From assembly GCA_025765595.1 (NCBI GenBank), contig JAIVFH010000573.1, positions 1 to 14,194 on the forward strand: 14,194 nucleotides of DNA, read 5' to 3'. A model generated the notes under the pieces. It did no database searches. It was not told the origin of the DNA and worked only from the letters and a program-made list of their open reading frames with translations. The position numbers were made by a program, and so were the translations under genes. This document shows positions 6,720 through 14,194 of this stretch, piece by piece. This stretch comes from Obelidium mucronatum (Eukaryota > Chytridiomycota > Chytridiomycetes > Chytridiales > Chytriomycetaceae). The stretch's first letter is position 1; each line of letters begins with the position of its first letter.

Positions 6720-7245
6720 GTAACACTTTAAATTGGAATTGCCGAATTGGATGGCGATGCCACACTGAATTCAGGCGATGCCATACTGAATTCATCGACA
6801 AGAGCAAGATGGAAGCAAGTTGTCGATCATGCAGGTAAAATTGCAAGAGAGTGGCTCCCTTCGCTAATGTGGTTTGAATATGAATCGAAGCTCATTGGTT
6901 GATTACGATATTCGGAACGATGATGGTACAACTACTCTGAGACGCTTAGACGCATGAAAATGCGTGCTTCTGGGCGTGGAGGAAGCTTTCGCAGAACAAT
7001 ACAAGCAATGCGCGTGTTGTATTCAAAGACCTTCTTTCAACTCCTTGTCAATCGTGACGGGCATATGTTGACAGAATTATAATGCTCCAGCTCACCGATC
7101 TACAACTCTCGTTGAAACACACTTTACAGCAGAAGATTCTATACAAACAGCTCAGAACAACAAATACAAATAAGCATATGGATTAAATCGCAATTAAATG
7201 CCAATTGTTTTTATAAACATCAGAAGTTGGCCAAAACCAACCTGA
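6720..7245. other. Intergenic region between divergent genes
   Basis: About 530 bases between the start of the leftward membrane protein gene and the start of the rightward RS-rich gene; it should contain both promoters. It contains a 21-bp tandem duplication (6753-6794) and a small perfect hairpin, ACGCAT-GAAA-ATGCGT, at 6950-6965. No coding frame of any length and no RNA gene is recognisable. Confidence 0.6.
6753..6794. repeat. Two tandem 21-bp units with one mismatch
   Basis: The unit begins GGCGATGCCA and ends ACTGAATTCA. Copy one is 6753-6773 and copy two 6774-6794; they differ only at unit base 11 (C versus T). They lie 34-75 bases upstream of the membrane protein ATG. Confidence 0.9.
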
Positions 7246-10200
7246 ATGGAAACAGACGACCCATTGCGACCTTTGATCCAAGACCGTCTCGCAGACTTTA
7301 CGCATCGCATCCAAGTTGTCGCACCGCAGCTGAAACTATTTGCTCCTGCTCGATACGACGAATACGTGTATGTTTTTTTTTCCAGTCCAGTGTTCCCCAA
7401 ACTCAGCTCCTATTTTTCGCTTCTAGCACATTCTTCCACAACTACAAACACTCGTCGTCAAACCAAGTAAAAAGGCCTCAATCAGCTGCTGCTGTTGCCG
7501 CTGCTGTCCCGTCGTCGCCTGTTGTTGTTGCTGTTGCTCCAAAATCAGTCGTGAACCAATCAGAACAGATCACGGAACCTCCACCAAACCATAAACCCCC
7601 GCCGCAGCCTGCAGCAATGCCAAGCAACAAAGGAAACACACTTGTAGACTTGGATTTTTCTGATGATGATGAAGACGAATCGATGCTCCAGAGTTCTCTG
7701 AATGGGGTACGTTTTTTTTCTTGAAGGCCACCAACTCCACTACACGACTCTGCCACATCCTTTCTTCTCGCTTCTCTCACAAGCTCTTTGGCTCAATACG
7801 GAGCCCTCTTATTAAAGCAACGGAAAAATAATCGCTCTCGAGATCCTGACTTTTTTCCTGTCACCCCCTTCTTGCCGCAGTCGATAACTGAAAATTGAAT
7901 CCCAACAACCCAATATCTATCCATTTTGTAGCAACGAACAGAAGAACCACCAGCACAGCCGCCGATTATCGAAACCGCTGTTAACAACGCGAAGCAGGAG
8001 GAAGAGGAGGAACTGATATTTTCATCCGACTCGGAGTCTGATTCAGAACACCTTCCCCCACAACAGCAGCAACAACAGCAAATAATCCCGATTGCCGATG
8101 AACCCACTCCTATGGATACAGACATTGTGTCAAATACCAAAGTATGTTTGGATTAAAATAATTTCTTTGCTGCCCCAACAACAACAACAACACAGTAGTA
8201 ACAGTTTGATTCAAAAAAAAACAAAAAGGAGGCGTCACCAATACCATCCCCGAAATCAAAATCACACCGCCGTTCTTCTTCATCCTCAGAAGACCAAGAC
8301 AACAGCAACAACCCCCCATTATCCGTCCCAACACCAGCAGCAGCGGCACCACCAAAAGCCTTACCAAACAGAGTTCAAGTTCAAATCATTGAAAAGTCGG
8401 AAGAGTATATATCCTCGCCGCGGTCGTCAACTGCCGGCGGCGGCGGGTCTAAGCGATTGACGAGAGAAGAACTTGATAAACGAGATCAACGAGACCGAGA
8501 CCGCCGGAAAGAAAAAGAACGGAATGGATCTATTGGATCATCTTCATCAACAATTGGTGTTGTGGTGAAGGAGAAGGATGATGGACCGGTTGTTGATGGA
8601 AGTAGGAGTATTCGACGGGAAAATGATTCCGGGCGAAATAGTGTCCGCGGCGGTGGCGGAGGCGGTGAGAAAAGCAATGGATCCGCTTCTGGGTCTGTGA
8701 GGAGAGAGAATCGAGATCGAGAGCGCAGCCGCGACCGTGGTAGAGAAAGGGACCGTGACAGAGGAGGAAGTGGTAGAGATTCACGGGATATACGAGACGA
8801 TCGCAATGAGAGACCCAAAGGAGACGACCGCAAAAGGAAACGAGAAGACGTTGACGACAAGAAGCGAAAAGAAGATGATGGAGGAGGCAGTCTTGCGAAA
8901 CGCGGGAGATCCAGATCACGGTCCAAATCAAGAGATCGTGGAAACTCGAAACGGGATGAAGCAAAGTACGTCAGTCCGGACAGGAAACCGCGAATCAGGT
9001 CGAGGGATAGAAGGGATGATAAGGAAAGGGATAGGAGTCGGTCAAAGTCGAGAGATAGGCGGAACGATCGCAGTCGGGACTGGTCATTATCTCGCAGTCG
9101 TAGTAAATCCAAGGATCGTAATGGTGATCGTCGGAAACGCGACACGAAGCGGAATCGCTCCAGATCGCGTGATCGGTCGCCGGACAAAAGAAGAGATGAC
9201 GAAAAGAAGGACGCCAAAAGGAAAGGCGGGAAGAAGGATGAAGAGGATTCGAAGCGGTCGTCTTCCACAAGGGATGATCGAGTGAACCAGTTGAATACAC
9301 GGAAGGGCAACGAATCCCCAGTAGTACTGCCTCCACCCTCGTCCTCTTCGACTTCAGCCAAAAATATACGAACCGAGTCTCAACAACACGGGACACCGCC
9401 AACCCCAATAATCGCCAAGAAAGTCAGCCTCTCTGAATACAATAGCAAAAAGGGATCTGCCATCGGTTCCCCGTCAACATCAAAGGCCCAAACCGATAGC
9501 ACCGCAGTGGTGAACACAGCAACAGCCGTAGCACCGCCGCCGACAATGTCTGGCGAAACTTCCAAGCTGAACTGGCGTAGTTTGGTTGCAATCCACAAGC
9601 ACAAGGGTGACGAGATCAACCAAAGGTCCAAAGATCCTGCAGGAGTCCCTGTGACTGAACAAGAAAGCCATCTGTTGATGCTTCACTACTGCGCATCTGT
9701 ATTTTATTCTTTGCTCGAGGTAAGCAAACACGACCACCACTGCGGTTTTGAAGTCTCACACACAAGAACAAACAGACTGGAAAAGACGACGCTCAAATCT
9801 CAAGTACACACACCCTCAATACCTCATTGCTGCAGTTTGTTTTGAAGCGGTTATCCAGATCCAAAATGAGCTCTATTTATGCATTGATGTGAGTTGGATT
9901 TGATTTTATCCTTCAACTTTTTTTTTTGGTATCAAGTTCTCATCACAAACATCCATTAGGCTTCGTCTCGAAACTGTATTATTGTCCCGATTTGCTCGCA
10001 AAAAGTCCCATGATACCGCCAAACGAGCCAAAGCACTATCAGCATTCATTGCCGAACAAGGGAAACAGGACCCATTCGCAACGAAATTTGAAGTCGAGTT
10101 TGCGAATACAAATTTCCCGCTCTTGAAGGAGACACTGCAGTTGTCTGTGGATGTTGACCAGGCCGTGCGGAAAGCCGAATTGAATTGGACGACGGCGGAG

Positions 10201-10414
10201 AAACTGTGTCCAAGCTATCATGGTGAGCTTTTAGAAAAAAACAACATCTTTTTTGCCAAGTCATTTATTCTTCTTTCAAATAGATGCGTTTCCGAGTGCC
10301 GGTTCTTTCCAGATCACTGCCTACTGCGAGTACAAGGATTTTGCCGAATATGGAATCTCGTGTCTTCGAGACTATGCCGATAAGAATGGCTGTGCAGAGT
10401 TTTTAAGTGTTTGA
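7246..10414 (+). CDS. RS/RD-rich nuclear protein with conserved-looking helical C-terminus
   Basis: Seven exons as I read them: 7246-7367, 7427-7706, 7932-8141, 8205-9719, 9836-9888, 9960-10222, 10284-10414. All six joins keep frame and give 857 residues. Donors are GTATGT, GTACGT, GTATGT, GTAAGC, GTGAGT and GTGAGC; acceptors all end in AG. The N-terminus (METDDPLRPLIQDRLADFTH…) is helical. Residues about 90-290 are acidic, Ser, Pro and Gln-rich (DFSDDDEDES, SSDSESDSEH, a seven-Gln run). Residues about 290-570 are rich in Arg, Asp and Ser with RS/RD dipeptides, typical of splicing-linked or transcription-elongation proteins in nuclear speckles. Residues about 658-857 are predicted helical with no low complexity (LNWRSLVAIHKHKGDEI, ETVLLSRFARKKSHDTAKRA, ISCLRDYADKNG). 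I do not recognise the protein. The 225-nt second intron is unusually long and could hide a small exon. Confidence 0.75.
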
Positions 10415-10419
10415 ATAAA
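10414..10419 (+). terminator. AATAAA hexamer overlapping the RS-rich gene's stop codon
   Basis: The A of TGA (10412-10414) is the first base of AATAAA. The next gene's ATG follows at 10468, so transcription units are very close here. Function as the poly(A) signal is inferred. Confidence 0.45.
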
Positions 10420-10467
10420 TATAGTTGGTTCTTTTCTTTTTATTTATTTTGCCTGGCAAGAACACCA

Positions 10468-11107
10468 ATGAAGCGACGGGTAGAAGAGGTTTCAGCAAAC
10501 GAAGGAGGCGGATCGATGCTCAAATATCGAAGAGAAGATATTGACTGGGCGACGATACATGGTTGGTAATCGTCGTCATCAACTCCTGTGGTTGGTAACT
10601 GACGTTGCAGCTCTTTGTTTTTTGCAGCTGAAACTCAGGCCCGGTTGATGCGTTCTCAAGCGGCCTTTTCGTTCAAACCGCAGCAAGCGAGTTGTGGTCT
10701 TGGCCCATACGGAGGGGGGCCTGGAGGTCCATCAATCGGACACATTCAACAACACTTTTCCGTCCAGCCACTTAACGGAACATATACCCCTTCAGCAAAT
10801 ACCCCACATGATTCCCGGACATCTAACAAGCCGTTTCATCAAGTTACCCCCGTCGCAGCAGCAACAGCAGCAACAGCAGCAACGGTCTCAGTTGCTATGT
10901 TTCCATTGTGGCGTTTCTGCAGCAAACTCTGCAATGTCTTATATGAGCACCCAGCCGTTGCAAACATGCCACTTTTGTGAGAAATTAGCGTGTGGAGAGT
11001 GTTGTCACTTTTGTAGCAAATGCGAGGAGGTTTTTTGCAGAGGATGTTTGGTTGTTGAATATTCGGATGGGGGTCAAGGGGGCGTTTGCTTGACATGTCG
11101 ATATTAG
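10468..11107 (+). CDS. Siva-like cysteine-rich zinc-binding protein, with unresolved frame change
   Basis: Exon 1 starts MKRRVEEVSANEGGGSMLKY and reads to WATIH. An intron follows, either 10562-10627 (donor GTTGGT) or 10566-10610 (donor GTAATC, branch TAACTGAC); both keep frame and enter ETQARLMRSQAAF. The C-terminus, in a different frame, is a Cys-rich block ending at TAG 11107: CFHCG, CHFC, CGECCHFCSKC, CRGC and CLTC. Spacing and order match the Siva family C-terminal region, which binds zinc; in animals Siva is a pro-apoptotic adaptor for TNF-receptor-type proteins, a role that cannot be carried over to a fungus. A nine-Gln run precedes the block. The two frames overlap and are both open over 10694-10886, and I found no convincing intron that moves from one to the other. 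An assembly indel (a six-G run lies at 10713-10718) or a real frameshift is possible. Confidence 0.65.
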
Positions 11108-11442
11108 GAATTGTTCCCCTTTTTGGGAAGTATATAGTTGTTGTTGACAAAAGTTCTGTTTTGGTGCTTGTACATCCTTTTTCCATATGATGACTTTTAT
11201 GCTATTTTGTTGATTACCTGTTGTTCCTACTTCAATATTTAACGTACAATAAAGAAGCATTTGGTAACCAAGTATTTACGTTGGTATTAAATTCTTTGTT
11301 ACCGTCACGCCACTCAGTTTGAGTTTCAAGGTTAAAAACTGACTCTGATTGTGTCACTTCAAACAAAACACATAAAAACAGATAAGACGACCGAGCCAAG
11401 TTCAAAACAAACTAAACCAAGCATAATTCAGTTACATCAATT
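11108..11442. other. Intergenic region with Siva-like gene 3' end and promoter of first RRNSI gene
   Basis: About 335 bases, AT-rich. An AATAAA hexamer is at 11248-11253, about 140 bases past the Siva-like stop. An imperfect palindrome TTGGTAACCAA is at 11261-11271. From about 11360 the plus strand is A/C-rich, as expected of a 5' leader. No gene seen. Confidence 0.55.
11248..11253 (+). terminator. Polyadenylation hexamer of the Siva-like gene
   Basis: AATAAA in an AT-rich 3' flank, at the usual distance for a fungal 3' UTR. Confidence 0.5.
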
Positions 11443-11877
11443 ATGCCACAAAAGCAAACCCATACATCATCGGCGTCCACATCATCATTTCCAAAACTCT
11501 GTTCTGGTTCGGCAGGCCTCGGACTCACCATTGACACCACCCACGTCACATGTACTCAGTACCGAGATGAAGAAGGAGATACTCTAGTGCAAGAGATGAA
11601 GTTCCTTCTGGGTTTGGAGCCTGCCAAAACGTTGGAACCGAATTTTGTCAACCGGTTCTTGACCACACTGTTTAAGTTGCGACGGATACCAGAAATTAAT
11701 CATGACTTGCTTGATCGGATATGTGTGAAAGTGGATGAAGTGCAGCGCAAGGAAATCAACCGACAAGCCCTTGTGCAAGCCAAAGAGAAGCGACGGGCTG
11801 CGGCTCGAGGACCAAAACCTGCTCAGCGGAATATTTGTGTTCCATTCAATGGGAGACGGAACTCTATAATTGTTTGA
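11443..11877 (+). CDS. Small unknown protein, RRNSI-tail paralog 1
   Basis: Single exon, 144 residues, from the ATG at 11443 to TGA. I do not recognise the family. The first 45 or so residues are Ser/Thr-rich and probably disordered. Then comes a mostly helical block: TLVQEMKFLLGLEP, LEPNFVNRFL and KLRRIPEINHDLLDRICVKV. A basic Lys/Arg/Ala helix follows (QAKEKRRAAARG), then PKPAQR and the extreme C-terminus GRRNSIIV. The same blocks in the same order occur in the gene at 12337, so this is a real protein and the pair is a tandem duplication. RRNS is the R-R-x-S pattern recognised by cAMP-dependent and related kinases, which would place a phosphosite four residues from the end; that is inference. 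No signal peptide or membrane segment. Confidence 0.75.
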   Translation: MPQKQTHTSSASTSSFPKLCSGSAGLGLTIDTTHVTCTQYRDEEGDTLVQEMKFLLGLEPAKTLEPNFVNRFLTTLFKLRRIPEINHDLLDRICVKVDEVQRKEINRQALVQAKEKRRAAARGPKPAQRNICVPFNGRRNSIIV

Positions 11878-12336
11878 TTTCATATCGCGATATTTTCCTA
11901 CTTTTTTACATTACTTTCATCTGTTTTGACTTCATTCCATACTTTGCTTTTGCTAATAATGCATAAATAGTTGTTTTTTAAGTAATTGTAACTTCTGTGT
12001 ATTTTATTTGTTCTGAAGATCCCCGGACCCCAAGCCCAATGGAAGTTATGGAACCCCTCCACTCATTATGAAAGACACACCCAAACAACCCAGCGAGTAT
12101 TCACATCGTTTAATGCTTGGCCTGTCACTTATTTTCATTCATTACAACTTTGGAATTATGTTTATAAAGTGAGTGTTAAAACGTTCAAAATCTGAAACAG
12201 TCAGAAACGAACCTTTGAATTCCCTCGCCACAAGGAATTCCATTCATTCCCACCGGAAAAAAAAGGAAGCTCATAAAGCCGACGCCACCTGCCATCAAAG
12301 AAGTCAGCAAATACTCCCGCACATTTGAGTTACACC
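11878..12336. other. Intergenic region between the two RRNSI paralogs
   Basis: About 460 bases. It should hold the 3' end of paralog 1 and the promoter of paralog 2. No canonical AATAAA was found close to paralog 1 on the plus strand. No RNA gene, repeat or further frame stands out. Only a short AGTTACA-like stretch just before each ATG is shared between the two upstream regions. Confidence 0.5.
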
Positions 12337-12651
12337 ATGGACGTTCAAACTCTCACTTCTGAAGTCATATACCTGTTGAATCAACCTTCAACGCATTGCC
12401 TGAATCCAGAATTCAACGAAGAGGTTCTACCACGGCACTTGCCAAAGCTTCGTAGAATACCAGGAATCAATCATGATGTGTTGGATGATATTTGTTTACG
12501 CGTGGATCATGTTCGAGAGCCAAGAACTCAAGAAGCAGATGAAGAAAAACGTGCCAACAAGTCTAGCATGGCAAAGGTGCAAGAATATCCCAAGCCCGCT
12601 CAGAGATTATTTCTGTCCGTTTTTGGAAGAAGAAATTCAATTGTGTTATAA
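12337..12651 (+). CDS. Small unknown protein, RRNSI-tail paralog 2
   Basis: Single exon, 104 residues, starting MDVQTLTSEVIYLL at the ATG at 12337, with TAA at 12649-12651. It lacks the long Ser/Thr-rich leader of paralog 1 and begins almost at the shared block. Matching blocks are TLTSEVIYLLN, LNPEFNEEVL, KLRRIPGINHDVLDDICLRV, PKPAQR and C-terminal GRRNSIVL. KLRRIP.INHD.LD.IC is nearly identical in both, the core aligns with one single-residue gap, and the charged linker before PKPAQR has diverged freely. This pattern means selection on the core and tail. Function unknown. The Arg-Arg-Asn-Ser tail is a candidate phosphorylation or docking site. Confidence 0.78.
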   Translation: MDVQTLTSEVIYLLNQPSTHCLNPEFNEEVLPRHLPKLRRIPGINHDVLDDICLRVDHVREPRTQEADEEKRANKSSMAKVQEYPKPAQRLFLSVFGRRNSIVL

Positions 12652-12912
12652 CATTGTAAAAAAAAAATATTTTAAAAAAAAATGCAATAAATACGTTATT
12701 AATTATATACCACACTCATCCTGAAAGATTATTTCGGTCTGAACAATCCCCATAATGGCCAATGATCACTCATTTCTTCCCCTCTCACTTCTCACAACTT
12801 TACCTTCCACCATTTCAATTTCCAAAAACTGCAACCCCATCCCAACCAGTCTGTAACGCCAATGAAACACATTCAACATGTAATCGACTCTCCCCAACAC
12901 GCTCCCTGCTTT
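12652..12912. other. Convergent intergenic region
   Basis: Spacer between paralog 2 (plus) and the minus-strand gene ending at 12913. It starts with A runs that include the paralog 2 poly(A) hexamer. Nothing else is recognisable. Confidence 0.5.
12686..12691 (+). terminator. Polyadenylation hexamer of RRNSI paralog 2
   Basis: AATAAA 34 bases past the TAA, within an A-rich and then AT-rich flank. Confidence 0.5.
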
Positions 12913-13677
12913 TTACCAGCCGATTCCTTCCATCTCAGCTACGGTATCGCTGTCGTTTGTTCCAGCAAACAGATCAATTACTTTGCCCCCATTTTCTGGC
13001 GCGCACCAAGAGTCCCAAAAGTTGAGAAGTATTCCGTGCTGAGCGCATATTTTGAAGTCGCCAGTAATGATCACGGCCGTGTCTTTGGCAATAGTTTTTG
13101 CAAGTGAGGAAGTAACTTGGGAGGCAAAGCCGCGTTCGCGTTTCCGTAGAGGTATGGCTGAGCAGATCCTCCAAACAGACTGGCTTCAAGGTTTGCGGTG
13201 GCTGAGGCTCCAAGCTGAGATAGAAGTGAGTGCGGGGACCCAGCAGCGAGGACCCAAGTTTTGAAGAGGGTGCGGGTGGCGCTGCGTACTCATCAATCAT
13301 GTCGAATTCTTCTGTTCCACGATACTGCGAGGCAGTAGGGTTGAATTTCTTTACTGATGGGTGAGGTGTTGACGAGCTTCGTCTATGACGGAATGAGTTT
13401 GAGTAGTGACTGCTTTGTGAGGATCCATCGGAATTTGGTGGCGATGTTGTAGTGTTATTATTGCCATAATGATTCAGCGGTATGAGAGACGTCAATGAAA
13501 ACACAACTTCTTGAATGTACAGAGAAACTTCGCGAAGTTGTAGTCGTCGTTTCACAGAATCATCTGTTGAAAGTTTCCAAGATTATTTCTCTAAAGCAAC
13601 ATCTTTTCATTCTTACGTGCATCCAATTGCAAGTTGAACAGAAGCAGACGTCGTCCTGCACCCCAAGCTTCAGACAT
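12913..13677 (-). CDS. Unrecognised multi-exon gene, 3' exon structure unresolved
   Basis: The ATG at 13677 follows an in-frame TAG with no ATG between. Exon 1 (13677-13617) encodes MSEAWGAGRRLLLFNLQLDA. A 53-nt intron (13616-13564, GTAAGA…TCAACAG) joins in frame to DSVKRRLQLREVSLYIQEVV and SLTSLIPLN. Then comes a Ser/Asn/Pro-rich disordered stretch (HRRSSSTPHPSVKKF, YRGTEEFDMIDEYAAPPAPS) to about 13262. The same frame runs on to 12974, but its late part looks non-coding. A different frame downstream looks coding (FASQVTSSLAKTIAKDTAVI, ITGDFKICAQHG) and ends with TAA at 12915-12913. At least one more intron, or a frameshift, is therefore needed between about 13360 and 13150. Donor candidates are GTAAAG at 13354 and GTACGC at 13289; neither gives a clean join. 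Function unknown. Confidence 0.45.
13564..13616 (-). other. Spliceosomal intron (53 nt)
   Basis: Minus-strand donor GTAAGA at 13616 and acceptor TTTCAACAG ending at 13564. Removal joins MSEAW… exon 1 in phase 1 to the frame of exon 2 and creates a His-Asp junction. Reading without splicing soon hits a stop. Confidence 0.7.
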
Positions 13678-13958
13678 GTCCAAAAAAGAGCACGTATAGA
13701 ATTTCGGCTATTTGAGGACGAGCCAGGAGAAGGGGAGAGCGCTTTTAAAGATGGGACAGTGAGTGGAATTGAAGGAAGTGAGAGTTGCGGAATCGGCCGT
13801 TTTGATGGAGGATAACGGGGCTGTGCGCGACTCGGGGAATTCAGGATTTCTCCTAGAGAGTAAAGAGTTCGGTAAATACGGTGGTCTGGATAGTTTTTAC
13901 GGTGATGATAACATCCACCTTCATCGTCACGTCTATCACCCCAGCCACCCACTTTTGA
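13678..13958. other. Probable divergent promoter region
   Basis: Spacer between the minus-strand start at 13677 and the possible plus-strand exon at 13959. A long minus-strand open frame (14111-13560) crosses it, but it has no recognisable domain and is out of frame with the spliced gene, so I treat this as non-coding. Confidence 0.35.
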
Positions 13959-14194
13959 ATGCGCAACCCAGAGGCCCCCAGTTCGAGAAAAATAAAAAGC
14001 CAATGTATTGACGGTGCTTGTAATCATTGGGATATTTGTGGATCTAAGACAGCAGGAATCGAGTGCGATGCAGATAGGCCAATTGTCAATACATCCACAC
14101 CTGGTCCCCAAACCTTGACGTTTAAATCAGCAATATTCATGTCATGTGCATCGCATTACCTCTTGAAGGGACACAACATGGACAGTTCGACAAA
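13959..14194 (+). CDS. Possible cysteine-rich protein exon, truncated at right edge
   Basis: A plus-strand frame is open from an ATG at 13959 (directly preceded by in-frame TGA) to the window edge, 78 codons. It starts MRNPEAPSSRKIKSQCIDGA, then CNHWDICGSKTAGIECDADR, PIVNTSTPGPQTLTFKSAIF and MSCASHYLLKGHNM. Five cysteines (CIDGAC, DICG, IECD, MSCA) and an NTS glycosylation sequon suggest an extracellular cysteine-rich protein. No signal peptide is visible at this start, so the segment may be an internal exon of a longer gene, with the true start upstream behind an intron. The opposite strand also has a 38-codon frame here. I do not recognise the family. Confidence 0.3.
   Translation, partial: MRNPEAPSSRKIKSQCIDGACNHWDICGSKTAGIECDADRPIVNTSTPGPQTLTFKSAIFMSCASHYLLKGHNMDSST

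Noticed and set aside
8737..9285. Plus-strand 182-codon frame inside the RS-rich exon
   Set aside because: Out-of-frame reading of the same repetitive codons; the main frame connects through splice sites to both sides.
8486..9361. Minus-strand 291-codon Ser/Leu/Arg/Phe-rich frame
   Set aside because: Complement of the repetitive RD/RS codons of the plus-strand gene; low-complexity shadow.
10855..10882. CAG/CAA repeat as a microsatellite causing the Siva-like frame change
   Set aside because: The unit is three bases, so its expansion or contraction would not change frame.
13560..14111. Minus-strand open frame of 183 codons upstream of the MSEAW… start
   Set aside because: Starts with TTG, has no domain, and at the supported intron (13616-13564) it would splice into an immediate stop, whereas the other frame continues.
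1..14194. CRISPR array, insertion sequence, retroelement or virus-derived gene
   Set aside because: No spaced direct repeats, terminal repeats, transposase, reverse transcriptase or capsid-like motifs were seen in the translated frames.

Overview
The window looks like compact, gene-dense nuclear DNA of a fungus, probably an early-diverging (chytrid-like) one. The evidence is spliceosomal introns of mostly 47-71 nt with GTRNGN-type donors and TAAC / TAACTGA-type branch sites, a eukaryotic tRNA gene with a pol III oligo-T terminator, AATAAA hexamers next to stop codons, and eukaryotic families (NC2-alpha, MAP-kinase-phosphatase-like DSP, SAM domain, RS-rich nuclear protein, Siva-type cysteine-rich protein). 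The lineage is inference; no sequence search was possible. Nothing suggests a mobile element, CRISPR array or prokaryotic operon.

Left part (1-4580): a truncated GNAT-like acetyltransferase (minus); tRNA-Thr(AGT) (minus); a two-exon minus-strand gene of unknown family interrupted by an in-frame TAG; an AT-rich 56-bp divergent promoter shared with the three-exon NC2-alpha/DRAP1 gene (plus); and a dual-specificity phosphatase (minus), convergent with NC2-alpha.

Middle (4581-7245): a single-pass membrane protein (minus) with three cysteine-module repeats outside and a SAM domain plus PPTY tail inside. The 5' part of its coding sequence is a sharply bounded GC-rich island. A roughly 530-bp intergenic stretch with a 21-bp tandem duplication follows.

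Right part (7246-14194): a seven-exon RS/RD-rich nuclear protein gene (plus, 857 residues as I splice it); 53 bp after its stop a Siva-like zinc-binding protein gene (plus) with an unexplained reading-frame change; two adjacent small paralogous genes (plus) that share a core block and a C-terminal RRNSI tail and belong to no family I recognise; a multi-exon minus-strand gene whose 3' splicing I could not resolve; and at the right edge a possible cysteine-rich plus-strand exon cut by the window.

These genes do not form a pathway. Several are nuclear or transcription-related (NC2-alpha, RS-rich protein, perhaps the SUMO-motif-bearing unknown) and several are signalling-related (DSP, SAM membrane protein, RRNSI paralogs), but their adjacency is ordinary eukaryotic gene packing. 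The most novel-looking items are the RRNSI paralog pair, the chimeric-composition SAM membrane protein, the TAG-interrupted gene and the frame break in the Siva-like gene.
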